From Collinsella sp. (GTDB lineage Bacteria > Actinomycetota > Coriobacteriia > Coriobacteriales > Coriobacteriaceae), in contig JAHAGQ010000016.1 in assembly GCA_018373675.1 (NCBI GenBank), forward strand, positions 1-49,064: a stretch of 49,064 bases of DNA, written 5' to 3'. The notes beneath the pieces were generated by a model. The model worked only from the letters and a program-made list of their open reading frames with translations. It was not told where the DNA came from and ran no database searches. Position 1 is the stretch's first letter; each line of letters opens with the position of its first letter. A program made the position numbers and the translations under genes. Positions 42,527 to 49,064 of the stretch are shown here, piece after piece.

Positions 42527-42655
42527 CCGGGCCCGCCCTGTTGTTACTTTTCAGAACGTCCTCGGACATGTCGGAAGCCCCGCTGCGCGCTACGCGCTGC
42601 GGGGCTTCCTCCGTCCTGCGGGATGTTCTGAAAAGTAACAACAGGTCGGGCCCTG
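42527..42655. repeat. 129-nt near-perfect palindrome after oppF
   Basis: Arms of 35 bases (42527-42561 and 42621-42655) match at 32 positions and share the core CCTGTTGTTACTTTTCAGAA. Inside are a second 10-bp stem GAAGCCCCGC / GCGGGGCTTC and a central GCGCG / CGCGC hairpin. There is no terminal T tract, so it is more than an ordinary terminator. Part of a 590-base gene-free stretch (42513-43102). Confidence 0.9.
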
Positions 42656-42718
42656 CGGTAACTCGGCAGGGGGAGTGTGATTCCTTGATCGCTCACTTAA
42701 TCTAATGGAAAAGATAGC

Positions 42719-42773
42719 GAGGCCGGAGCTTTAGCTCCGGCCTCCTTATATAAGGGCTCGGCAAAGCCGAGCC
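42719..42773 (+). terminator. Two consecutive perfect hairpins in the gap before tRNA-Leu
   Basis: GAGGCCGGAGC-TTTA-GCTCCGGCCTC (42719-42744) is an 11-bp stem followed by CTTATATAA. GGCTCGGC-AAA-GCCGAGCC (42755-42773) follows after 10 bases. The first may terminate the opp transcript, though the T tract is poor. Confidence 0.65.
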
Positions 42774-42833
42774 ACCAAATTTATATCAGCTCCAGAATAT
42801 GTTTGAGAATCGTACTTGGAGTATGTGGCTGTA

Positions 42834-42958
42834 GGGTCGGAATGGGGGCAACTTCCCAACGCATTCCGCAGGGGGCGGTACATTTTGTAGCGCGAAGCGC
42901 GAAGCAAAATGTACCGCATGCCCGAGGACGCGTTGGGAAGTTGCCCCCATTCCGACCC
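42834..42958. repeat. 125-nt palindrome with 29-bp perfect arms upstream of tRNA-Leu
   Basis: The outer arms 42834-42862 and 42930-42958 are perfect complements over 29 bases (beginning GGGTCGGAATGGGGGCAACT). A second perfect 13-bp stem, GCGGTACATTTTG / CAAAATGTACCGC (42875-42887, 42905-42917), encloses CGCG-AA-GCGCG. Symmetric 12-base internal loops separate the two tiers. Short frames that seem open here are by-products of the symmetry. Confidence 0.92.
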
Positions 42959-42996
42959 GAACATACGGATCTACCTGCGCATTTACAAATTCGTAA

Positions 42997-43045
42997 ACTT
43001 TTTTCAAAAAAGTGCTTGCACAGCTCTCGAATCATAGGTTATTAT
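42997..43045 (+). promoter_or_regulatory. tRNA-Leu promoter with upstream A/T palindrome
   Basis: The perfect palindrome ACTTTTTT-C-AAAAAAGT (42997-43013) is followed after 2 bases by -35 TTGCAC (43016-43021), 18 bases, and -10 TATTAT (43040-43045). The same arrangement precedes two tRNA-Gly genes in the window. The palindrome may serve as an UP element or operator. Confidence 0.75.
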
Positions 43046-43102
43046 CTTCCTCGTTGAACGCGCGGGTCCAACAAAACGAGTCGCGAATCAACAACATAGC
43101 AT

Positions 43103-43192
43103 GTCGGAGTGGCGGAATTGGCAGACGCGCTAGCTTGAGGTGCTAGTGACCGCTTTTTGGTCATGCGGGTTCAAGTCCCGCCTCCGACACCA
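43103..43192 (+). tRNA. tRNA-Leu (anticodon GAG)
   Basis: The acceptor GTCGGAG pairs with CTCCGAC; the CCA is encoded. The anticodon loop TTGAGGT gives GAG, reading CUC/CUU. A long variable arm (GACCGCTTTTTGGTC) and T arm GCGGG-TTCAAGT-CCCGC are present, as in class II tRNAs. Confidence 0.95.
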
Positions 43193-43203
43193 TCGCATTT
43201 CAG

Positions 43204-43226
43204 AAGCCTCTTCGGAGGCTTTTTTG
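43204..43226 (+). terminator. Terminator after tRNA-Leu
   Basis: AAGCCTC-TTCG-GAGGCTT with a following T tract. It leaves only about 25 bases before the phosphatase gene, which may depend on read-through. Confidence 0.9.
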
Positions 43227-43251
43227 TTACCGATAGACGGTGAGGTCCACG

Positions 43252-45597
43252 ATGGAAACGCTTGAGCGCAACGAGTGGGCAGACGTTGCCCAACTGGTCG
43301 AGATCACGAGCGATGCTGTCATCATCTGTGAGCTCGACGGAACCATTCTGCATGTGAATAATCGTTTGCTCGACCTGATGTGCGAGGAACGCGCTGACGT
43401 CATCAGCGGTGATGTCAAAGACGTTCTGTACTCGTCTGCCTTTGAGCGCGCGACCGAACATCGCCTGCCGTTTGAGACCGATGGCTCCGAGAGCGAGCTG
43501 ATGCTCAAGCTGAGCGACGGGTCTTTTATTCCCGTCTTGGTTAGCGCGGGTTCCGTTACGCCTCCGCGTATCTTTGGACGTCGTGCACCGCGTGTCCTGG
43601 TGGCGCTTCACAGCATCGAAGAGCAGTATTCCCACGATCGTCAGCTCAAACGTGCGCTATCGGAGCTTAGGGTGGCGAATAAACGCCTTTCGGGTACCCT
43701 TTCAGTCATTATGAGTACCGTGGGCTCCGATGAGCTCCCCAGCTTGCTCGATACCGTTTTGAATCAGCTCGTTGGAACGCTCGATGCCTCCGGTGCGGCT
43801 ATCTATTTTTCCGAGAGCGGCGGCTTTAAGCTCCGCGGTGTTTCTAAGGAGCTTGAGGACAGCTATCTGCCCGAGTTTATGCCGTACGGCGCGGGCATTC
43901 CGACCTACGTACTTCGCGAGTCGCGTGCCTGTCGCCTGTCGATCCAGCAGGACCTTGAGGGCGACCGGGTTGCTTCGGGTATGTTCATGGATTTGGACAA
44001 TCGTTCCAAGCACTTGCTGCGCGTGCAGGATATGCCCCCGTATCGCAGCGAGATCTGTCTTCCTGTGTTTTACGGCACGCAGGTCCTTGGCGTGTTGGAA
44101 GTTGGCTGGAAACGCCCCCAGGCGCCACTTGCCTATGACATGAACGTGCTCGAGGTCATCTGCGATTACCTGTCTATTCAGCTGGTCGGCATGGCGTCGA
44201 GCTTACGTTCGCGCCGCACGGCGGAGCTCGGCCGCTCGCTCAATTTGCTGCGCGACGAACTGTTTACCTATCTCGATGATCCCGTTGCCACCTCGCGAGC
44301 GGTGTCGACGGAAATCTGCACGGTGCTCAATTGTCATTTCTGCCCCGTGGAGTATGATGCGGGCCTCGAAACCTATGTCATCGATTTTGAGGGTGGCAGT
44401 CGTGTGGCGCTGCCGGACGATCCGGAGTCACTCTTCTTTTCTGTCACGGCGCCAGCAGCGCGCCTGGGGGCAGCCCCCGACGGGTTTGAGACTTCGGTGT
44501 TGGGCGGGACGAGCGCTGACGACCTCAAGCACGTGCGCCTTACACGTGTGGACGAATCCACGTCTATGGGTGCATGGTTGAGGGCCCACGGCCTACCGTG
44601 TCAGGGACTTTATGTCGACTCCGGCATCGAAGCGGGGCGCTACCACTCGGAAGCGGATGGCAAACGAAGCAACGATGCGATCGTTCCCGCTGATATCGCC
44701 AAGGGGCCGACGAGGCGCGCTTTGCTACTCCGCGATGGCAGCCAAGAACCAATTGACGACCTTGAATACGACTACCTGGTGCATCTGGCGCATGACTTTG
44801 AGCTGATCTATGAAGGCGAGTCTCAAAAGCGCGAAGAGCGTCATATCGCTCAGACGCTTCAGATTGGCATGAGAAATTCGCTTGGTGACGTTCCGGGCAT
44901 TGCAACCGATTCGGTATACCTATCGGCAACGAATTCTGCGTTGGTCGGCGGCGACTTCTATACGCTTGTCCGTCTTCCCGACGATTGTGCCGTAATGATT
45001 TTGGGCGATGTATCTGGCAAGGGGATTGAGGCGGCGTCGATGTCGGCGCTCGTCAAGACGGCGCTGACGGCCTATGCCTGGGAGGGTGCAGGGCCTGCCC
45101 GTATGGCACGCTCGCTCAATAGCATGCTCATGGGCTTTTCGAGGGTCGAGACGTTTGTGACGGCGTTTATCGCCAAGATCGATCTTAAAGCGGGCCGCGC
45201 TACTTATTGCTCTGCGGGACATCCTCCCACTATGGTCATTAGGCCGTCGTCGACGCCGCGTGGCGGCGGCGAGACCTGCGGGGGAGAAGTGGAGCTCCTT
45301 GGGTGCCAATCGGGCGTGATCGGTGCCTTTGAGAGCATGGTCTACGAGACGGGCGTGTTTACATTCGCTCCTGGTGACATGCTATTTATGTATACCGACG
45401 GAACAATCGAAGCACGTGATCGCTCGGGTGCTTTCTTTGGCGAACAACGCCTTCGCGACCTTCTGCTCTCTGTCTCGGGTGAGGGCGTATCGGGAATCTG
45501 CGGCAAGGTCTTGGGCGAGCTTGACCGCTTTACCGAGTCGGCGCTGGACGATGACATCGCGCTGGTCTCCCTTGAGTTTTTACGGGGTCGATCGTAG
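43252..45597 (+). CDS. PAS/GAF sensor with SpoIIE-type PP2C phosphatase (RsbU-like)
   Basis: Probable input phosphatase of a partner-switching pathway, dephosphorylating an anti-sigma-factor antagonist (STAS protein). The 781-aa protein has an N-terminal PAS-like domain (about 12-110, VEITSDAVIICELDGTILHVN), a GAF domain (about 150-315) and a middle region I cannot assign. The C-terminal PP2C/SpoIIE domain (about 545-780) has metal Asp568 in GGDFYTL, Asp586 in GDVSGKG, YTDGTIEARD and DDDIALVSLE. No membrane span is seen, so it senses a cytoplasmic signal. GAGG precedes the ATG at 43252; a GTG at 43240 is an alternative. The STAS-ATPase fusion gene downstream is the likely target. Confidence 0.88.
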   Translation: METLERNEWADVAQLVEITSDAVIICELDGTILHVNNRLLDLMCEERADVISGDVKDVLYSSAFERATEHRLPFETDGSESELMLKLSDGSFIPVLVSAGSVTPPRIFGRRAPRVLVALHSIEEQYSHDRQLKRALSELRVANKRLSGTLSVIMSTVGSDELPSLLDTVLNQLVGTLDASGAAIYFSESGGFKLRGVSKELEDSYLPEFMPYGAGIPTYVLRESRACRLSIQQDLEGDRVASGMFMDLDNRSKHLLRVQDMPPYRSEICLPVFYGTQVLGVLEVGWKRPQAPLAYDMNVLEVICDYLSIQLVGMASSLRSRRTAELGRSLNLLRDELFTYLDDPVATSRAVSTEICTVLNCHFCPVEYDAGLETYVIDFEGGSRVALPDDPESLFFSVTAPAARLGAAPDGFETSVLGGTSADDLKHVRLTRVDESTSMGAWLRAHGLPCQGLYVDSGIEAGRYHSEADGKRSNDAIVPADIAKGPTRRALLLRDGSQEPIDDLEYDYLVHLAHDFELIYEGESQKREERHIAQTLQIGMRNSLGDVPGIATDSVYLSATNSALVGGDFYTLVRLPDDCAVMILGDVSGKGIEAASMSALVKTALTAYAWEGAGPARMARSLNSMLMGFSRVETFVTAFIAKIDLKAGRATYCSAGHPPTMVIRPSSTPRGGGETCGGEVELLGCQSGVIGAFESMVYETGVFTFAPGDMLFMYTDGTIEARDRSGAFFGEQRLRDLLLSVSGEGVSGICGKVLGELDRFTESALDDDIALVSLEFLRGRS

Positions 45598-45678
45598 GTC
45601 ACGACGCCTGACGGGCGAAATCTGCGCGGTTGCAGATACGTGTGCATCGAGCGAGCTCTTTTGGGGAACCATGGTCGT

Positions 45679-46425
45679 ATGAATGAGTGGAATGACATAG
45701 CGGTTTTGACGCCACCGGGCGATATCGACATCGCCTCGGTGCCCGCACTGCGCCGACGGTTGGATAATTTGATCGACCGGGGCGTGCGTCGTGTTGTCAT
45801 CAATTGCCAGACCGTGGGCTTTATCGACTCGACGGGTTTGGCGTTTTTGCTTACACGTGCTAGAGAGCTTATGAGGCATGAGGGGCTGCTTTCGCTCGTT
45901 AACGCCTCCGATGAGGTCGTTCGCTTTTTGGAAATTGCCCGACTTGTTGACATCCTTCATGTCGCGGGCCCGGCGCGGGAGTCGATTCCCGCCATTCCGG
46001 TGGGGGAGTTGCCGCGATGGAGCAAGAGCGTCGAAGTGCAGCGAGGCATCGAGAATCTCCCGTATTATCGGCATCGTGTGGCCGAGCTCCTCGAATCGCT
46101 TCCCCTGAGGCGTGATGAGCGCTATGACGTCGCATTGGCGTTGGGGGAGGCATTGGGTAACGCATATGACCATGCGGGCGGTGTTGGCTGCATCCTGACG
46201 GTTCAGGCCTATGGGGACCGTGTTGTGCTCGAGGTGCTTGATCGGGGCGCTGGCTATTCTATCGATGGGGCGAGCGAGCCGGTGGCATCCGAGGAACGCG
46301 GACGCGGTATCAAGCTTATGCGCATGCTCGTCGATAACGTGGAGGTTGCCCGTCGCACGGATGGCGCTGGCACACGCGTTCGGATGGTGAAGCTGTTTAG
46401 CTCGGCATTGGAATCGTGCGCATAG
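45679..46425 (+). CDS. STAS-HATPase fusion: anti-sigma antagonist joined to RsbW-type kinase
   Basis: A 248-aa protein that joins two normally separate partner-switching proteins. Residues 1-105 form a STAS domain (DIDIASVPALRRRL; phosphorylatable Ser51 in FIDSTGLAFLL). Residues 115-245 form an HATPase_c/RsbW-like kinase with N-box EALGNAYDHA, G1 LDRGAGY and G2 ERGRGIKLMRML. Both active sites look intact. In the known circuits the kinase phosphorylates the STAS Ser and the PP2C enzyme removes it; here this may happen within one chain or between dimers. No sigma factor lies nearby, so the output is unknown. The ATG at 45679 has a weak RBS; a 3-codon frame at 45671 overlaps it. Confidence 0.87.
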   Translation: MNEWNDIAVLTPPGDIDIASVPALRRRLDNLIDRGVRRVVINCQTVGFIDSTGLAFLLTRARELMRHEGLLSLVNASDEVVRFLEIARLVDILHVAGPARESIPAIPVGELPRWSKSVEVQRGIENLPYYRHRVAELLESLPLRRDERYDVALALGEALGNAYDHAGGVGCILTVQAYGDRVVLEVLDRGAGYSIDGASEPVASEERGRGIKLMRMLVDNVEVARRTDGAGTRVRMVKLFSSALESCA

Positions 46426-46470
46426 CGCCTTGACTTGGCGTTATTTACCTGCATGAACTTGCTTTGGGCA

Positions 46471-46518
46471 ACTTTTTTGAAAAAAGTACTTGCGTCTTTT
46501 GGACAACTCGCGTAAATT
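46471..46518 (+). promoter_or_regulatory. Promoter of the Gly-Cys-Gly tRNA cluster with A/T palindrome
   Basis: The palindrome ACTTTTTT-G-AAAAAAGT (46471-46487), 2 bases, -35 TTGCGT (46490-46495), 17 bases, -10 TAAATT (46513-46518). Transcription would start about 6 bases before the mature tRNA-Gly end. Confidence 0.75.
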
Positions 46519-46530
46519 AATAACCCGCAA

Positions 46531-46606
46531 GCGGACATGGCTCAGTTGGTAGAGCACAACCTTGCCAAGGTTGGGGTCGCGGGTTCGAGCCCCGTTGTCC
46601 GCTCCA
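46531..46606 (+). tRNA. tRNA-Gly (anticodon GCC), copy 1
   Basis: Acceptor GCGGACA / TGTCCGC; anticodon arm CAACC-TTGCCAA-GGTTG gives GCC; T arm with TTCGAGC; encoded CCA. Identical to the copies at 46758 and 48887. Confidence 0.96.
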
Positions 46607-46616
46607 TTGCATTTCC

Positions 46617-46639
46617 GGACCGTTTAGGCGGTCCTTTTT
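46617..46639 (+). terminator. Terminator-like hairpin between tRNA-Gly and tRNA-Cys
   Basis: GGACCG-TTTAGG-CGGTCC followed by five T, ending 1 base before tRNA-Cys. Because no promoter fits after it, tRNA-Cys must rely on read-through. Confidence 0.75.
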
Positions 46640-46640
46640 C

Positions 46641-46714
46641 GGCGAAGTGGCCAAGTGGTAAGGCAGAGGCCTGCAAAGCCTTTACCCCCGGTTCGAATCC
46701 GGGCTTCGCCTCCA
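46641..46714 (+). tRNA. tRNA-Cys (anticodon GCA)
   Basis: Acceptor GGCGAAG / CTTCGCC; anticodon arm GAGGC-CTGCAAA-GCCTT gives GCA; T arm CCCGG-TTCGAAT-CCGGG; encoded CCA. Confidence 0.95.
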
Positions 46715-46723
46715 GGCAACATC

Positions 46724-46751
46724 CGGGCGCTCCGGCGCCCGTTTTGTTTTT
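46724..46751 (+). terminator. Terminator between tRNA-Cys and the second tRNA-Gly
   Basis: CGGGCGC-TCCG-GCGCCCG with TTTTGTTTTT after it, only 6 bases before the next tRNA. Confidence 0.85.
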
Positions 46752-46757
46752 ACATAT

Positions 46758-46833
46758 GCGGACATGGCTCAGTTGGTAGAGCACAACCTTGCCAAGGTTG
46801 GGGTCGCGGGTTCGAGCCCCGTTGTCCGCTCCA
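46758..46833 (+). tRNA. tRNA-Gly (anticodon GCC), copy 2
   Basis: All 76 bases are the same as copy 1, including the encoded CCA. It lacks its own promoter elements. Confidence 0.96.
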
Positions 46834-46841
46834 AACGCAAC

Positions 46842-46872
46842 AGCCCGGCTACCACGGTAGCCGGGCTTTTTT
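46842..46872 (+). terminator. Strong terminator of the tRNA cluster
   Basis: AGCCCGGCTACC / GGTAGCCGGGCT is a 12-bp complementary pair with a T tract (46867-46872). It ends the Gly-Cys-Gly transcript. Confidence 0.93.
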
Positions 46873-47011
46873 GTATCCATCGCATGGGCTCGAACCCGAG
46901 AGGGGGCGATCGTTTTGGGGCGTGGCTGTGGCGTTGTTTGTCGCGAATGTCCGCTTTGGGCGTATCATCGTGGGCACCTCGCATAACCTCGTTGCAAGGG
47001 AGATACGCCCC

Positions 47012-48745
47012 ATGGCTACAGAAAAGTCTTCTTCGCGCTCATGGATGTCCGATGCCGCGATCTATCAGATCTACCCGCGCTCGTTTAAGGATTCGACTGG
47101 TTCGGGTCTGGGCGATATCGCGGGCATTACCCAGCAGATGGACTATCTTGAGCGACTGGGTATCGAGGCTATCTGGCTGAGCCCGTTTTATCCATCGCCT
47201 CTTGTCGATGGCGGCTATGATGTGGCGGACTACTGCGATGTCGACCCGCGTCTCGGCTCGCTTGACGACTTCGATGACATGATCGCTGCGGCTCACGCGC
47301 GCGGCATCAAGGTCATCGTCGACATCGTGCCCAACCATTCATCCAACCAGCACCCCTGGTTCAAAGCCGCTCTTGCCGCCGGCCCCGGATCGCCCGAGCG
47401 CGCCCGTTATATCTTCCGCGATGGTCGCGGCGAGCATGGCGAGCTGCCTCCCACCAATTGGAATGCCAACTTTGGCGGCCCCGCATGGACGCGTGTTGCG
47501 GACGGTCAGTGGTATCTGCACATGTTTACGCCCGAGCAACCGGACTTTGACTGGTCATGCCCCGAGGTTCATGCGCTCTTTTGCGACGTCCTGGCGTTTT
47601 GGAGCGATCGAGGCGTCGACGGCTTTCGCATTGATGTGGCGCAGGGTCTCGCCAAGGATCTCGACCGCGATGACCTCGACCGGTGGCATCTCGCCGAGGG
47701 CGATGACATGGTTGACGACGGCACCCATCCGCTGTGGGACCGCAATGAGGTCCACGAGATCTATCGCGAGTGGCGCCGCGTGTTCGACCGCTATAATCCG
47801 CCGCGCAGTGCCGTTGCCGAGGCGTGGGTGCTGCCCGAGCGCCAGTATCTCTATGCGCGTCCCAGCGAGCTTGGCCAGACATTCAACTTTGAGTTTGCCA
47901 AGGCCACTTGGACCTATGATGACATGCACACTGCAATCGAGAAGGGCTTGAAGGCAGCCGTCGAATCCGATTCCGCCTCGACCTGGGTACTCTCCAACTA
48001 CGACGTGCCGCGCGTGGCGACACGCTATGCCCTGCCGCAAATCAAGGCGACGCGCTACCACCAGATTGCGCTCGACTGGCTCTTACGCGACGGGTTGTCT
48101 TATGACGAGGACCGTGAACTCGGCGAGCGCCGCGCGCGGGCGGCCCTTTTGCTTGAACTGGCGCTTCCGGGCTCGGCATACGTGTATCAGGGTGAGGAGC
48201 TCGGCCTTTTTGAGGTGGCTGACATCCCGTGGGCTGCACTCGAAGATCCTACTGCGACCAATACGCGCGGACCGAAGCGTGAGAAGGGGCGCGACGGCTG
48301 CCGTGTGCCCCTGCCGTGGGTGGCGGCGGACGATCCCGCGCAGGGCGGATCGTTTGGGTTTTCGCCGGCGGACGCCGATGCGGCGCCCCATCTGCCGCAA
48401 CCTGCATGGTTTTCCGATTACGCTGCCGATAGGGAAGAAGCGGCCCCGACATCGATGCTTGCGCTCTATCGTGACGCCCTCTGGCTTCGGCGCAAGCTGC
48501 GCGGTTGCGCCAACGATCTTGCGTGGCTCGATCTTGACGGGCGCACCGGTCTTGCGGATGGTGCCGAGGGCGCCGAGGGCGGCGTCATCGCCTATCGCCG
48601 CGACAACGGCTGGGCGTGTGTGACGAACTTCGGCGCAGCAGCCGTGGAGCTGCCGGCGGGCAGGGTCCTGCTCACCTCATCACCGCTTGCAGACGGCAGG
48701 CTCGCGCAGGACAGCTCTGCCTGGATCATGCTCGGTGGGATGTAG
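47012..48745 (+). CDS. GH13-family alpha-glucosidase
   Basis: Cytoplasmic hydrolase of alpha-glucosides (maltose or isomaltose type). The 577-aa protein starts with SDAAIYQIYPRSFKDSTGSG. It has GH13 region I DIVPNHSS, region II GFRIDVAQG with nucleophile Asp208, and region III AEAWV with acid/base Glu270. Region IV SNYDVPRVATR keeps the stabilising Asp331 but has Tyr330 where nearly all GH13 enzymes have His. A TIM barrel and a small beta C-terminal domain of about 80 residues are expected. AAGGGAG precedes the ATG. Upstream in-frame codons run back through tRNA genes and are not coding. No sugar transporter or regulator is adjacent. The exact substrate is unknown. Confidence 0.92.
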   Translation: MATEKSSSRSWMSDAAIYQIYPRSFKDSTGSGLGDIAGITQQMDYLERLGIEAIWLSPFYPSPLVDGGYDVADYCDVDPRLGSLDDFDDMIAAAHARGIKVIVDIVPNHSSNQHPWFKAALAAGPGSPERARYIFRDGRGEHGELPPTNWNANFGGPAWTRVADGQWYLHMFTPEQPDFDWSCPEVHALFCDVLAFWSDRGVDGFRIDVAQGLAKDLDRDDLDRWHLAEGDDMVDDGTHPLWDRNEVHEIYREWRRVFDRYNPPRSAVAEAWVLPERQYLYARPSELGQTFNFEFAKATWTYDDMHTAIEKGLKAAVESDSASTWVLSNYDVPRVATRYALPQIKATRYHQIALDWLLRDGLSYDEDRELGERRARAALLLELALPGSAYVYQGEELGLFEVADIPWAALEDPTATNTRGPKREKGRDGCRVPLPWVAADDPAQGGSFGFSPADADAAPHLPQPAWFSDYAADREEAAPTSMLALYRDALWLRRKLRGCANDLAWLDLDGRTGLADGAEGAEGGVIAYRRDNGWACVTNFGAAAVELPAGRVLLTSSPLADGRLAQDSSAWIMLGGM

Positions 48746-48826
48746 GGGTCTCTTGCGGCGAGATTGCGTTTGCCCGCGCCTTCCGTGGTGGCTGATGTCT
48801 TCGCGAGGTTCGCGAGGGCGTTACAA

Positions 48827-48874
48827 AACTTTTTAAAAAAAGTTCTTGCATAGGATGCGGGCATCACGTAAGAT
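48827..48874 (+). promoter_or_regulatory. Promoter of the tRNA-Gly/tRNA-Val pair with A/T palindrome
   Basis: AACTTTTT-AA-AAAAAGTT (48827-48844), 1 base, -35 TTGCAT (48846-48851), 17 bases, -10 TAAGAT (48869-48874), 12 bases to the tRNA, matching the copy-1 tRNA-Gly promoter in layout. Confidence 0.75.
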
Positions 48875-48886
48875 TAATCCTCGTAA

Positions 48887-48962
48887 GCGGACATGGCTCA
48901 GTTGGTAGAGCACAACCTTGCCAAGGTTGGGGTCGCGGGTTCGAGCCCCGTTGTCCGCTCCA
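48887..48962 (+). tRNA. tRNA-Gly (anticodon GCC), copy 3
   Basis: Identical over 76 bases to copies 1 and 2. It is followed after 3 bases by tRNA-Val with no terminator between. Confidence 0.96.
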
Positions 48963-48965
48963 TTT

Positions 48966-49040
48966 GGGCGTTTAGCTCAGGGGGAGAGCGCTTCCCTGAC
49001 ACGGAAGAGGTCAGAAGTTCAAATCTTCTAACGCCCACCA
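48966..49040 (+). tRNA. tRNA-Val (anticodon GAC)
   Basis: Acceptor GGGCGTT / AACGCCC; anticodon arm CTTCC-CTGACAC-GGAAG gives GAC; T arm AGAAG-TTCAAAT-CTTCT; encoded CCA. The tRNA cluster may continue beyond the window end. Confidence 0.95.
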
Positions 49041-49064
49041 AATGTTCGCAGCTCAGAGGCTATG

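Noticed and set aside
42746..43057. Several short open frames on both strands upstream of tRNA-Leu
   Set aside because: They lie in and around the perfect palindrome 42834-42958, so the same peptides appear on both strands. They have no RBS and no recognisable protein.
46655..47011. N-terminal extension of the alpha-glucosidase frame
   Set aside because: It runs through tRNA-Cys, tRNA-Gly and a terminator. The ATG at 47012 has a good RBS and begins at the normal GH13 N-terminus.

Overview
The window looks like chromosome from a gut actinobacterium of the class Coriobacteriia, most likely a Collinsella-type organism. This is an inference. It rests on a moderately high G+C content, on the actinobacterial gene neighbourhood coaE/uvrB/uvrA/uvrC/rapZ/whiA/gap/pgk/tpiA/secG, on an LtaS-type polyglycerol-phosphate synthase, and on sialic-acid and peptide uptake genes typical of a host-associated sugar and peptide fermenter. 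No species-specific marker was checked.

Layout. Bases 1-119 are the 3' end of a 5S rRNA and its terminator, so an rRNA operon lies just to the left. Next come coaE, a lytic transglycosylase and uvrB (247-3754, +). A minus-strand block follows (3820-9941): two FAD-dependent oxidoreductases, an Mrp-type Fe-S/P-loop ATPase and an LtaS-like membrane sulfatase. uvrA carries a probable LexA box and is followed by ybaK, murJ and uvrC (10060-17280, +), so all three UvrABC excision genes are here. Bases 17646-28074 form a sialic-acid module. It has a family-5 ABC importer with an unusual fused permease-ATPase, an acetyl-esterase, a pseudo-esterase that has lost its serine, a NanA-type lyase, a ROK kinase and NanE. 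Together these would import (O-acetylated) sialic acid and convert it to GlcNAc-6-P. rapZ, whiA, gap, pgk, tpiA and gpmI follow (28173-34898). A RAYT transposase bounded by 27-bp inverted repeats (34961-35945) separates them from secG. A second, conventional oligopeptide ABC operon (oppABCDF) fills 36570-42512.

The right end (42513-49064) starts with a gene-free stretch of about 590 bases holding two very long palindromes. It continues with tRNA-Leu(GAG), a PAS/GAF/PP2C phosphatase, a STAS-HATPase fusion (partner-switching regulators), a Gly-Cys-Gly tRNA cluster, a GH13 alpha-glucosidase, and tRNA-Gly and tRNA-Val. Three tRNA promoters share a 17-18 nt A/T palindrome directly in front of the -35 box.

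The most unusual items are the STAS-HATPase fusion beside its PP2C phosphatase, the tandem active/inactive esterase pair, the tRNA-promoter palindromes, the RAYT element, the long two-tier palindromes, and an apparent insertion of the sialic-acid module into an otherwise conserved actinobacterial gene order. I found no CRISPR array, prophage or plasmid gene.
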